Shown here piece after piece: positions 43,773-52,463 of a stretch of DNA of 64,000 bases. Made by a program: the position numbers and the translations under genes. Every line of letters begins with the position of its first letter. Positions within the stretch are counted from its first letter, which is position 1. Below the pieces are notes generated by a model. It was not told the origin of the DNA. It saw nothing but the letters and a program-made list of their open reading frames with translations, and did not search any database. This DNA is from Vreelandella lutescens (GTDB lineage: Bacteria > Pseudomonadota > Gammaproteobacteria > Pseudomonadales > Halomonadaceae), in contig NZ_BMHM01000004.1 in assembly GCF_014640815.1 (NCBI RefSeq), positions 124,001 to 188,000 on the forward strand, in the 5' to 3' direction.

Positions 43773-44550
43773 TAGTCGCACGGATGTGAGCAACCTTGCT
43801 CTGTATAGCCGGTAGATAAACATTCACCAACGTGTCTAGGTCGACCCGAGCCGCGTTGGTGCTAATGTTGATAGCACCCATTAAGTGCTGCTTAGCGTCG
43901 TACACCGGTACAGCGATCGAGCGTAACCCTGAATCCAGCTCCTGATCGGAAATTGCATATCCTTGCTGACGTGCCTTAACGATACGGCGGCGTAACTCTT
44001 TAACGTCAGTCACGGTTTTATCGGTGAAGGGCTCTAGAGAGATTGTCGTTAAAAAGTGATCCAGCTCTTCATCACTGAGCTGAGCCAGCAGTATGCGTCC
44101 CATGGAGGTATATGCGGCGGGGAGTCGTGTGCCTACCGATAGCGTTATCGCCATTAAGCGATGTTTGGCTGCCGAGCGCGCGACATAGATCACATCGTTA
44201 CCATCTAACACGCCCAGAGAAGACGACTCTCCTGTCTCAGCGGTTATTTCTTCTAAGTATTGCTGAATAACGCCTTGATAATTATTGGCAGACAAAAAAG
44301 CATAACCTAGCTGGAGCACGCGGGGAGCTAATTCAAAATAGCGTTGCTCCTTGCGTACGTATCCTAATGCATGCAGCGTCAGCAAAAAGCGCCTCGCTTT
44401 TGCCCTATTCATTCCAGTACGCGTGGCGACTTCGCTTAATGTCATACGGGGGTGTTCAGCGTCAAATGCTTGTATGACCTCCAAACCGCTCGCTAAAGCA
44501 GTGACAAAGTCGCGGCTTTCCGTACTAAGCATTTCTTCTTGCATGTCCAA
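43765..44550 (-). CDS. IclR-family regulator of the PcaR/PcaU/PobR type
   Basis: A 261-residue regulator. The winged HTH (about 17-75, [30 protein letters not shown]) is followed by an effector domain (about 85-255) with the family start [22 protein letters not shown]. PcaR/PcaU-like proteins sense protocatechuate or beta-ketoadipate and control pca/qui genes. It is divergent from tctC; GTTCG-N5-CGAAC sites in the shared region recur upstream of pcaB, pcaI and the last TRAP gene. It is therefore the best candidate for the regulator of the whole island. Confidence 0.88.
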   Translation of the reverse strand: MDMQEEMLSTESRDFVTALASGLEVIQAFDAEHPRMTLSEVATRTGMNRAKARRFLLTLHALGYVRKEQRYFELAPRVLQLGYAFLSANNYQGVIQQYLEEITAETGESSSLGVLDGNDVIYVARSAAKHRLMAITLSVGTRLPAAYTSMGRILLAQLSDEELDHFLTTISLEPFTDKTVTDVKELRRRIVKARQQGYAISDQELDSGLRSIAVPVYDAKQHLMGAINISTNAARVDLDTLVNVYLPAIQSKVAHIRATIN

Positions 44551-44592
44551 TATCCACTATGTGCAAAGGCGGTTAAAAAAGGGTAACGCAAA

Positions 44593-44620
44593 AAAGTTCG
44601 TTATGCGAACTTTGTGTTCT
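44593..44620. promoter_or_regulatory. IclR-type operator, site 1 (IclR gene / tctC)
   Basis: AAAGTTCG (44593-44600) and CGAACTTT (44606-44613) are perfect 8-bp arms around TTATG. A third half-site, GTTCT, starts at 44616, 20 bp after the first. PcaU and PobR are known to bind three such 10-bp repeats, two in a palindrome and one in direct orientation. It lies 46 bp from the IclR start. Confidence 0.7.
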
Positions 44621-44712
44621 TCGTAGGCATTTGTGAGAACAATTTGCTGAAATGCTACTAAAGTTGTGTTTTTTAAAGTCTTAACAACAACGTAATCTCA
44701 AGTCATACACTG

Positions 44713-44736
44713 CGAATATATGTACGTGATACGAAC
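44713..44736. promoter_or_regulatory. IclR-type operator, site 2 (tctC promoter)
   Basis: GTACG-TGATA-CGAAC (44722-44736) differs from the GTTCG-N5-CGAAC pattern at one base. CGAAT at 44713 lies exactly 19 bp before CGAAC. The site ends 26 bp before the tctC ATG. Confidence 0.5.
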
Positions 44737-44762
44737 AATAATTAACGCATAGGAAGATAAAA

Positions 44763-45749
44763 ATGAACAAGTTCCTTAGCACCACATGCTTAGCTGCCTG
44801 CAGTGGCGTACTCATCTTGGGTATGACGGTATCTTCTGCCAGCGCCAATGAATGGCCCACTGATGACATACGGTTAGTGGTTCCCTACGCGCCGGGCGGT
44901 ACTACGGATGTGCTTTCCCGTCGTGTGGCTGATCTTCTTCAACAAGAGCTCGATACGAATGTCATCGTAGAAAACCGTCCAGGTGCAGGCTCCACGGTGG
45001 GTACCGGGCGTCTTGCCAGAGGCGGGCGCGATGCGGGGCACACTATTTTGATGGCTTCACCAGGCCACACCATTGGGGCGGCTATTTATCCTGATCTTAG
45101 TTATGACCCCGTTGAAGATTTTGTCTTTCTGCAAAACATGATCGATATTCCGAATGTCATGGTGGTGCCCGCAAGCAGCCCCTATGAAAGCGTTATTGAG
45201 TTTGTGGAAGCCGCCCAAGAAGAGAACATGACCTTTAGTCACAGCGGTGTGGGTAGCTCCATTCACATGTCCGGCGAGCTATTTAAAACGCTGACGGATA
45301 CCAATATGACGGCGGTGCCTTTCGCAGGGAGTGGCGCGGCGTTACCTGCGCTACTGGGAGGGGACGTGGATGTCTCGTTCGAGAACATGCCCACCGTGCT
45401 TTCTCATATTCGCTCGGGCGATTTACGCGCATTGGCAGTGACCTCTGCTGAGCGCTCTGAATACCTGCCGGATGTCCCCACGCTGGCAGAAATTGGTGAA
45501 CATAACCTTGATCAGTTTATTACCACCGCCTGGTTTGGACTGATTGCGCATAACTCCTTCTCGGAAGAAGCGCAAAGCGTCATGCAAGAAGCTTTAGCTA
45601 AGGTGATGGAGCGTGAAGAGTTTCTGGATTTCGCCGAGCAGCTAGGTGCAGAGCCGGGGCAAGTGTCGGGTGAAGAATTCAAGCAATTCATCATTGCAGA
45701 AGTAGAGCGTTGGGACGGCGTAGCGCAGCAGGCAGGCATCAGCCAGTAA
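44763..45749 (+). CDS. tripartite tricarboxylate transporter binding protein (TctC/Bug family)
   Basis: A 328-residue periplasmic binding protein. The signal peptide ends at SASA (about residue 28). Bug-family signature: RLVVPYAPGGTTDVLSRR (about 36-53) and ENRPGAGSTVGTGRLAR (about 68-84). It delivers a carboxylate to the TctBA membrane pair downstream. In this island the ligand may be shikimate, quinate or protocatechuate, an inference from neighbours. A hairpin follows the stop. Confidence 0.9.
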   Translation: MNKFLSTTCLAACSGVLILGMTVSSASANEWPTDDIRLVVPYAPGGTTDVLSRRVADLLQQELDTNVIVENRPGAGSTVGTGRLARGGRDAGHTILMASPGHTIGAAIYPDLSYDPVEDFVFLQNMIDIPNVMVVPASSPYESVIEFVEAAQEENMTFSHSGVGSSIHMSGELFKTLTDTNMTAVPFAGSGAALPALLGGDVDVSFENMPTVLSHIRSGDLRALAVTSAERSEYLPDVPTLAEIGEHNLDQFITTAWFGLIAHNSFSEEAQSVMQEALAKVMEREEFLDFAEQLGAEPGQVSGEEFKQFIIAEVERWDGVAQQAGISQ

Positions 45750-45776
45750 GCTAGGCGGCTTCTCACTAAGCACTGG

Positions 45777-45810
45777 GGCGAGAACCTGCGTTCTCGCCTT
45801 TCTTGTTTCT
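45777..45810 (+). terminator. hairpin between tctC and tctB, probable partial terminator
   Basis: GGCGAGAAC (45777-45785) and GTTCTCGCC (45790-45798) with a CTGC loop, then TTTCTTGTTTCT. Between the binding-protein gene and the permease genes, it would lower permease expression relative to the binding protein. Confidence 0.65.
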
Positions 45811-45825
45811 CTGGAGAAGGCAGCG

Positions 45826-46326
45826 ATGACACGCGCATATGTTAAGCGAAGAATAAAAGATGTCAGTGATGTGATAGCAGGAAGCATCCTACTGTGCTTC
45901 TCATTGGCTCTGGTGTTTTATCTAGTGCCAAACTACATCAATGAACCGCCAATTTTACAAAACCCTATGATGTCGCCTCGCTGGCTACCTGGGATCGTTG
46001 GCTGGATGATCGTGCTGTTTTCGATACTGCTTATTTTACAAGGCTTCCTGCTAGATAGAAGCGGCGAGGACGATGAGCGACAGATTGAGAAAGGGTCAAC
46101 GCGGCGCTTTATTTTGATGGTGGCTGCCCTGTTGATCTATGTCGCGTTGTTTGAAGCGATGGGGGCTGTTTTCACCGGTATTCTGGCAACGTTAATACTG
46201 TTTGTGGCACATCCCGTACGCACATGGTGGGCCTATAGCTTGGCCTTTGTGTTTCCTATCGCAGTGACATTCCTCTTTGTAAAAGTGATGAATGTACCGC
46301 TTCCAATATCGCCAATCGGTTTCTGA
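45826..46326 (+). CDS. tripartite tricarboxylate transporter small subunit TctB
   Basis: A 166-residue protein with four membrane helices (about 18-38, 58-78, 100-120 and 135-158), the TctB layout. It partners the large permease TctA. It starts at an ATG with GGAGAAGG upstream and lies 27 bases before tctA. Confidence 0.85.
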   Translation: MTRAYVKRRIKDVSDVIAGSILLCFSLALVFYLVPNYINEPPILQNPMMSPRWLPGIVGWMIVLFSILLILQGFLLDRSGEDDERQIEKGSTRRFILMVAALLIYVALFEAMGAVFTGILATLILFVAHPVRTWWAYSLAFVFPIAVTFLFVKVMNVPLPISPIGF

Positions 46327-46353
46327 TTGGCTGTTGATTGTTTTGGGTGATCT

Positions 46354-47850
46354 ATGGAAAATTTTTCGGAAGTCATCGCGATATTCTTTAGTTTGGATAA
46401 CTTTATCGCCATCGCCTTGGGAGTGGTGATCGGTGTAGTGGTGGGGTCTATCCCTGGATTGACGGCGACGATGGCGGTTGCGCTAGCATTGCCTTTTACC
46501 TTTTCTATGCAACCGGTTGCGGCGATTTTGCTGCTAGTAGGAATCTACAAAGGGGGGATGTATGGCGGCTCAATTACGGCCATATTAATAAGAACACCGG
46601 GCTCACCCGCCTCCGCATGCACCTTGCTAGATGGCTACCCCATGGCGCAACAGGGGCATGCCAAGAAAGCGCTGAAAACGGCACTCTATTCCTCGGTAAT
46701 TGCCGACTTTATCTCTAATATTGCGCTGATCTTTTTTGCCGCTTACTTGGCTAAAATCGCCCTAAATTTTGGTGCGCCTGAATTCTTCTGGCTCATCTGC
46801 TTTTCGCTCACCATTATTATCTCTTTGGCCAGCGGCTCGATGATTAAGGGCTTGATGGCAGCACTGTTAGGTATTCTGCTTTCTTTAGTAGGGCTAGATG
46901 AGGTTTTTGGCTCTCAGCGGTTTACCTTTGGCAATTACAATTTAATGGACAGCATTTCTTTTATTCCGCTGTTGATCGGCCTGTTTGCTATCCCTGAGAT
47001 TATCGAGTTCTACCGCAAGAAAGCACTACCTCATATTAAGGCGAAGGCGAGTGGTGCGGGTTTAGCCTTCTCTGAATTGAAGCGCTGCATGACGACCATT
47101 GTGCGAGGCAGTTTGATTGGTGTGATTATTGGGGCTATTCCAGGTACGGGCGCCACAGCTGCAGCGTTCATTTCTTACAGCGATGCCCGCCGACGCTCGC
47201 CTAATAAGGCGAATTTCGGTAAGGGTGAGGTAGAAGGCGTGGCGGCTGCAGAGGCAGGCAACAATGGCGTCGCTGGCGCCACGATGATTCCTCTATTATC
47301 ACTGGGTATCCCCGGTGATGTGATTACGGCCATTATTCTGGGCGCTTTTATGGTTCATGGCCTGACACCTGGCCCCATCATGTTCCAAGAGAACCTGTCG
47401 CTGATTTACGCGCTGTTTATGGGCATTATGTTTAGCTCGGTGGTATTACTGCTGGTGGGCAATGTCGCCATTAAGTATTTCTCTTTAATTGCCGACATTC
47501 CTAAATCGATTCTCTTTCCCATTGTGTTAATGTTCTGCGTTTACGGTGCGTATGCCGTTAACAATGACACCTTTGATGTATGGCTCATGCTGGCCTTTGG
47601 TGTGTTGGGTTATATCTTCAATCGTGCCGCGATACCTGCAGCGCCCTTTTTGATCGGTTTTATTCTCGGCCCTATGTTTGAAGATAACCTGCGCCGTTCG
47701 CTGCTGATAGGCCATAACGATCTTTCAATTTTTGTGCGCGGGCCCATCACCTGGGCTTTCATTGCTTTGACGGTGGGGTCGATTGGCTTAGCCCTTTATC
47801 GCTTTATCTCAGCGCGCCGTGAAGCGCGTAATATCGCTGATAAGGCTTGA
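46354..47850 (+). CDS. tripartite tricarboxylate transporter large permease TctA
   Basis: A 498-residue permease with about 12 helices. TctA signatures: GVVIGVVVGSIPGLTATMAVALALPFTF (about 20-47), YGGSITAILIRTPGSPAS (about 71-88), and the second repeat IIGAIPGTGATAAAFISYSDARR (about 260-282). It carries the substrate bound by TctC across the inner membrane with a cation gradient. Convergent with the SDR gene. Confidence 0.94.
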   Translation: MENFSEVIAIFFSLDNFIAIALGVVIGVVVGSIPGLTATMAVALALPFTFSMQPVAAILLLVGIYKGGMYGGSITAILIRTPGSPASACTLLDGYPMAQQGHAKKALKTALYSSVIADFISNIALIFFAAYLAKIALNFGAPEFFWLICFSLTIIISLASGSMIKGLMAALLGILLSLVGLDEVFGSQRFTFGNYNLMDSISFIPLLIGLFAIPEIIEFYRKKALPHIKAKASGAGLAFSELKRCMTTIVRGSLIGVIIGAIPGTGATAAAFISYSDARRRSPNKANFGKGEVEGVAAAEAGNNGVAGATMIPLLSLGIPGDVITAIILGAFMVHGLTPGPIMFQENLSLIYALFMGIMFSSVVLLLVGNVAIKYFSLIADIPKSILFPIVLMFCVYGAYAVNNDTFDVWLMLAFGVLGYIFNRAAIPAAPFLIGFILGPMFEDNLRRSLLIGHNDLSIFVRGPITWAFIALTVGSIGLALYRFISARREARNIADKA

Positions 47851-47889
47851 TAAAAGGCCAAGTTGCGCATGCACGCTCGGCGGCGGCTG

Positions 47890-48618
47890 TTACCCGACGG
47901 TCACACCGCCGCACACATAAAGCGTTTGGCCGGTAATAAAGCCACTACGCTCGTCGCAAAAGAAGCTAACCGCCTGAGCCACGTCTTCTGGCTGGCCCAT
48001 CCGCTGTAGCGGAATGTTGTCAATGATACGGCGTGCGCGTTCAGAGTCGGGTGGGTTATTTTGCCAAAAGGCACTGGTCGCGATGGGCCCCGGAGCGACG
48101 CAGTTAACGGTGATGCCGTGCTCTGCAAGCTCAAGCGCCCAGGTGCGGGCCATGGATTGCAGCGCTCCCTTTGTTGCACTGTAAATAGTGCGTGCTTCTT
48201 TGCCCAGTACCACGCGGCTAGCGTTCATGACGATGCGCCCCCTACCCTGTGCCTTCATCGCAGGCAGCAACGCCTGAGTGCAGATCAGCGCTGAGCGAAC
48301 GTTGAGCTGCATTAACTTATCGAAGTCCTCGAGTGTGGCCTCCTCAAGTAGGGCAGGCGCAACAATACCGACGTTGTTAATGAGTCGGGTCACTGGATAG
48401 CGCTCGGCAATATCAGCCACGATCTGACGAGTTGCCTCGGCGTCGGCAAGATCGACTTGGTAGGCGTCTGCTTGCAAAGAGTCTACTTCTGGTTCGACGA
48501 TATCCAATACGAGAACGCGATAGCCATCCTGCTGAAGGCGCAAGGCAATAGCTTGGCCGATATTTCTTGCCCCTCCCGTGACAACAGCAACGTCTTGTTG
48601 AGAATACTCGTGGCTCAT
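47890..48618 (-). CDS. short-chain dehydrogenase/reductase
   Basis: A 242-residue classical SDR. Cofactor loop TGGARNIGQAIA (about 14-25), the NNVG motif (about 85-88), active Tyr/Lys in YSATKGAL (about 151-158), the catalytic Ser position in MNASRVV, and the C-terminal GFITGQTLYVCGG. In this island it could oxidise a quinate- or shikimate-related alcohol, but no substrate is indicated by the sequence. The Asp after beta-2 (VLDIV) suggests NAD rather than NADP preference. Confidence 0.85.
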   Translation of the reverse strand: MSHEYSQQDVAVVTGGARNIGQAIALRLQQDGYRVLVLDIVEPEVDSLQADAYQVDLADAEATRQIVADIAERYPVTRLINNVGIVAPALLEEATLEDFDKLMQLNVRSALICTQALLPAMKAQGRGRIVMNASRVVLGKEARTIYSATKGALQSMARTWALELAEHGITVNCVAPGPIATSAFWQNNPPDSERARRIIDNIPLQRMGQPEDVAQAVSFFCDERSGFITGQTLYVCGGVTVG

Positions 48619-48652
48619 TCATGTTTCCTCGTTTGCGATATAGTCGGGAGGC

Positions 48653-49603
48653 TCAAAAGGCGAGTAAACCACCCAGTGTCATGAGCCAAATAAGTAAGCT
48701 AAGCGTAAAAAAGGAAGCTACCGTCGCCACTAGCATGGCGGTAGCAGTCACGTCTCCTAAGTGATAGCGCTGTCCAAATAGGGGATAGATACTAATCATT
48801 GGTGACGCGGCAAACAGAAGCGCACCCGCCATGTAGAGTGGCTCAATATCAGGCATGAGTAAAAACGCGACCAAAATAGCCAAGGGATGAATCAGCAGCT
48901 TCCCAACCACAATTTGTCCGACATCTCTCATCATTCCTTGAGCGCGCAGACCAAATAACGATCCACCAATGACAAAGAGCGCGGCAGGCCCGGCGGCTTC
49001 GGCCAGCATGTGGATTGCTTTATCAATCGGGGGTGGAATAACGATGCCCGTCGATGCGATTACTATCCCTATGGTTAACCCAATCAGTATCGGATTTTTG
49101 GCCAGATTCTGTGCCGTTTGGCGCAGGGTATGCCATACGTTTGAGCCCTGTTGGTTACCCATCTCAGCAAGAATAAGCGCCGCGGGAATCACCAGCAGGT
49201 TTTCAACGAGCATATTGAGGGCTAACAGCACCGCAGCCGGTGAACCGATGACCATGGCGGCGACCGGGTAGCCAACAAATCCGCTATTCGATGCGGCCAT
49301 TCCGAGCGCTTGCATGGCGCTGGCGTTAAGGGGTTGGCGCTGCAGCTTTAAGCAAAGTATTAAGCCTGCGCCTAACACGGCTATCGAGCCTAAGCCGTAG
49401 GCCATCAAGTATCTGGGCTGAAAAATTTCGCCCAGCGGCTGCTGGGTTAAGGCGCGAATCACCAGGGCTGGCAGGGCGCAGTACAGCACAAAAATACCCA
49501 CGCCTTGCAGCTGTTCGCGCTGGATAACTCCGCTCCACCGAGCCATATAACCAATACCAATCAGCAGAAAAATAGGGGTGGTAATGGCTAGAATGGCGAG
49601 CAT
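48653..49603 (-). CDS. AEC (auxin efflux carrier) family transporter
   Basis: A 316-residue membrane protein with about ten helices. AEC-type features are IGIGYMARWSGVI near the N-terminus and the loop AASNSGFVGYPVAAMVIG (about 104-121), where Asn-Gly-Pro residues of the helix break lie. Bacterial relatives move small carboxylates such as malate or malonate. It sits with the SDR and aroE-like genes in a minus-strand run; an exporter or additional importer role in the pathway is possible. Confidence 0.87.
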   Translation of the reverse strand: MLAILAITTPIFLLIGIGYMARWSGVIQREQLQGVGIFVLYCALPALVIRALTQQPLGEIFQPRYLMAYGLGSIAVLGAGLILCLKLQRQPLNASAMQALGMAASNSGFVGYPVAAMVIGSPAAVLLALNMLVENLLVIPAALILAEMGNQQGSNVWHTLRQTAQNLAKNPILIGLTIGIVIASTGIVIPPPIDKAIHMLAEAAGPAALFVIGGSLFGLRAQGMMRDVGQIVVGKLLIHPLAILVAFLLMPDIEPLYMAGALLFAASPMISIYPLFGQRYHLGDVTATAMLVATVASFFTLSLLIWLMTLGGLLAF

Positions 49604-49682
49604 GGCAGTCTCTCCAGCGCATCATAGGGTTAAAAGACTCAAGTTCGAATGGCGAATAACTGTACGCTATTGCGAGAGTCTA

Positions 49683-50561
49683 TCATGGCACACGTTGGGC
49701 TCTCGGTGAGACAAGTTGCTCAATGTAGTGCGTGCGTAGGGGGATCACATGAGGCGTAATCTGTTCAGCACTGAGGTGACCATGGGTGAAAAATCGAAAT
49801 GCGTCTACGCCCTGAAAGACGAACAGGTCAACGCCGGAGAGTGTTTTCGCCTTTGCTTGATGAGCCGCCTTTAACAGCTCGGTATGGGCCGGAATATAAA
49901 CGGCATCAAATACCCAGTGCTGAGCGCCAAGGCCTGTGGTATCGATAGGGCAACCGGGATGGTTGATGTGACCAATAGGGGTGCAATTCACAACACCTTG
50001 CCATGTTGGCAATTCGCGCTGAGCTTGCTCGGCTGAAACGCACTCCGCTGTAATGCCCATGGCATTAAGGTCTCGACACAGGGTGTCGGCACGCTGCTCG
50101 TCGCGTTCAAGAATATGGATGCAGTGCGCCGACAGCTCACCGAGTGCACATGCCACGGCGCGTCCTACGCCACCGGCCCCGATCAGTAAGACATCGCCAG
50201 CAGGCTGGCTACCAAACGAGTGGCGGTAGGCACTAATAAACCCCGTATAGTCGGTGTTTTCGGCACGTAATCCCTGTTCATCGAACAGTAGTGTATTAGC
50301 AGTACCGACTCGCTGTACGCCTTCTCCGCAGACATCTGCTAATTTTGCGGCCTTCTCTTTAAAGGGAAAGGTGACGTTGGTGCCCCGGTACCCCTCTGCG
50401 CGCAGCGTTTGAATCGCGCTGGCGAAGTCGAAATCCGCGATTCCCAGGCTGTCCACTAAGTCGTAGCGGACAGCCACGCCCAATGATGCTCCCAAGCGTT
50501 CGTGCAGGTCGGGAGATTGTGATTTGGCGATGCCTTCGCCAACGAGTCCTAATTTGATCAT
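49683..50561 (-). CDS. shikimate/quinate dehydrogenase, AroE family (probably catabolic)
   Basis: A 292-residue enzyme. Substrate-binding segments: SQSPDLHERL (about 14-23; the first Ser of SxS is present) and NVTFPFKEKAAKL (about 62-74, with catalytic Lys); cofactor loop LIGAGGVGRAVACAL (about 126-140); ENTDYTGF (about 101-108). It oxidises shikimate to 3-dehydroshikimate or quinate to 3-dehydroquinate. The start overlaps the quiC stop (ATGA), which argues that it feeds 3-dehydroshikimate into degradation, not into aromatic amino acid synthesis. Confidence 0.88.
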   Translation of the reverse strand: MIKLGLVGEGIAKSQSPDLHERLGASLGVAVRYDLVDSLGIADFDFASAIQTLRAEGYRGTNVTFPFKEKAAKLADVCGEGVQRVGTANTLLFDEQGLRAENTDYTGFISAYRHSFGSQPAGDVLLIGAGGVGRAVACALGELSAHCIHILERDEQRADTLCRDLNAMGITAECVSAEQAQRELPTWQGVVNCTPIGHINHPGCPIDTTGLGAQHWVFDAVYIPAHTELLKAAHQAKAKTLSGVDLFVFQGVDAFRFFTHGHLSAEQITPHVIPLRTHYIEQLVSPRAQRVP

Positions 50562-52435
50562 GCTGGGCGCTCTCCCGTGTCGGCATTACTATCTGAGGCT
50601 AAGAGGTCTGCTTCTAGGCGCTGCTGCGCGGTGACACGCACAAAGGCATTTGGCGCACCTAGCCCTTGATAGCCTTCTCGCTGCACTAATTCGATGAAAA
50701 AGGCTTTATGGTTGGGTTGCGTATAGAGCTGATGGAAGTCGCCGTGACTGTCTTGGTCAAAGAGAATGTGGTGCTCCTGCATCCAGGCGTGGGTTTGTGC
50801 AGGGAGGTCAAAACGCGCAGCCAGGTCACGATAGTAGTTGCTGGGTATCGGTAGCACCGGGGTCTTTGCCTTATGTAAGGCGGTACTGGTGTCGCGCATG
50901 GAGGTGGTGCTCAAGGCAATATGGTGAACGCCCGAACCACCATACTGACGAACAAAACGGTTGCTGGCAGTGTCCGGCGAGGCGCTGGCATTGAGCGCTA
51001 GGCGAAAGCGGCCATTGCCGTTTTGGAGTACTTGGCTTTGAATCAAGCCGCGCGGGTCGGTGACATCAAAAGAGGGGGTCACCTCCAACTGGAAGATAGC
51101 GCGGTATTGCAGCATCAGTGAAAGGTAGTCATGGTAGGAGAGTGCGACGCTGATATGGTCGATATCCACTAGCGACCCTTGAGGAACCGGCTGACGCTCC
51201 AGAGGAAACTCGCGATCCCACGTGCGGCTCAGCTGAGAGTCATCGATGATATAGGAGAGGCTGCCGTCCACATTTCTTAGTGCGCTCATTCGGTGGCTAG
51301 CCCCTACCTCTTCAGGCTCCACGATCTCGTAACCCAGCTTGTCCGCTCGTTTAAACGCCTCATACGCGTTACCCACGCGTAGGCCAATCGCTGTGACAGC
51401 CGTGGCGTCACGCCCTGGCACACGGCCCGTAAAGCTTGATTCGGTATTCAAGACTAAGTTGACGTCGCCTGCGGCCCAGCGCTCGGCGTTCAGCGTGTGA
51501 TGTCGTCCTACGCAGGCCATTCCCAGTGCGCTGAGCAGCTCGCGCAGCGGGGCTAAGTCATTGGGCTCAACCGCTATTTCGAGAAAGGCGACGGACTCAA
51601 TCGGCTGTGGTGCAGGAATGCCGCTATCGCCCTGCATGCTGCGCAGCAAGTGGTAGGAGCGTAAACCATCACGAGCGGTTTGATCGCTGTGGCCCATGCG
51701 GAACACATCGTTAAAAATCTCATGGGAGAGCGGGCCGTCGTAGCGAGTCTCTTCCAGCATAGCCATGAACTTATCCATCTGTAGTTCGCCCTGGCCGGGG
51801 AAACAGCGGTAGTGACGGCTCCATGAAAGGTGATCCATAGACAGGCGTGGCGCATCGGCGGTCTGTACTAAAAAGATATGATCACCGGGAATGCGGCCAA
51901 TGGTGCCTAGCTCAGTCTGGCGCGAGAAAATATGGAAAGTATCCAGTACTAAGCCAACATGAGGGTGGGCAGCGCGGCGTACCACTTCCCAGCTGTCTCG
52001 GTAATCGTGAATATGTCGCCCCCAGGCCAGGGCTTCATAGGCCACACGTAACTTGCGTTTCGCAGCGCGTTCGCCCAGCTCGAAAAAATCATCGGCAGCG
52101 CGGCTAATTCCTGGGAGTGCATCCGGGTGAACGGTGCTGCATGCCATCAGCAAATCGGTGCCGAGCTCTTCCATCAGGTCAAACTTGTGCTCGGCGCGAT
52201 CAAAGGCGCGCTCCCGCGCGCGGCCCTGTAGCCCTTCAAAGTCTCGAAAAGGCTGTAGAGTGACCAGCTTCAACCCACGGGAACGAATGAGCTCGCCTGC
52301 TTCCCGTGGCGTGCCTGCGAATGCCGTTAAATCGTTTTCAAACAGCTCAAGCCCTTCAAAACCTGCCTGAGCAATTGCGTCTACTTTCTCTTCCAGTGAT
52401 CCGCTGAGGCAAACGGTAGCAATCGATGAGTACAT
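50558..52435 (-). CDS. quiC: 3-dehydroshikimate dehydratase, two-domain QuiC type
   Basis: A 625-residue enzyme that dehydrates 3-dehydroshikimate to protocatechuate, joining hydroaromatic breakdown to the pca pathway. The N-terminal half (about 1-280) is a xylose-isomerase-like TIM barrel (FEGLELFENDLTAF, LGTDLLMACSTVHPDA, VGLVLDTFHIFSR, LSHEIFNDVFR, with metal-binding Glu/Asp/His). The C-terminal half (about 290-605) resembles 4-hydroxyphenylpyruvate dioxygenase (VDIDHISVAL, GSGVHHIALST). This fusion is known for QuiC1 of pseudomonads. It is the first gene after dctM in the minus-strand operon. Confidence 0.92.
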   Translation of the reverse strand: MYSSIATVCLSGSLEEKVDAIAQAGFEGLELFENDLTAFAGTPREAGELIRSRGLKLVTLQPFRDFEGLQGRARERAFDRAEHKFDLMEELGTDLLMACSTVHPDALPGISRAADDFFELGERAAKRKLRVAYEALAWGRHIHDYRDSWEVVRRAAHPHVGLVLDTFHIFSRQTELGTIGRIPGDHIFLVQTADAPRLSMDHLSWSRHYRCFPGQGELQMDKFMAMLEETRYDGPLSHEIFNDVFRMGHSDQTARDGLRSYHLLRSMQGDSGIPAPQPIESVAFLEIAVEPNDLAPLRELLSALGMACVGRHHTLNAERWAAGDVNLVLNTESSFTGRVPGRDATAVTAIGLRVGNAYEAFKRADKLGYEIVEPEEVGASHRMSALRNVDGSLSYIIDDSQLSRTWDREFPLERQPVPQGSLVDIDHISVALSYHDYLSLMLQYRAIFQLEVTPSFDVTDPRGLIQSQVLQNGNGRFRLALNASASPDTASNRFVRQYGGSGVHHIALSTTSMRDTSTALHKAKTPVLPIPSNYYRDLAARFDLPAQTHAWMQEHHILFDQDSHGDFHQLYTQPNHKAFFIELVQREGYQGLGAPNAFVRVTAQQRLEADLLASDSNADTGERPA

Positions 52436-52463
52436 AGCATCATGCTCCTTGTAATGGTGGAGA

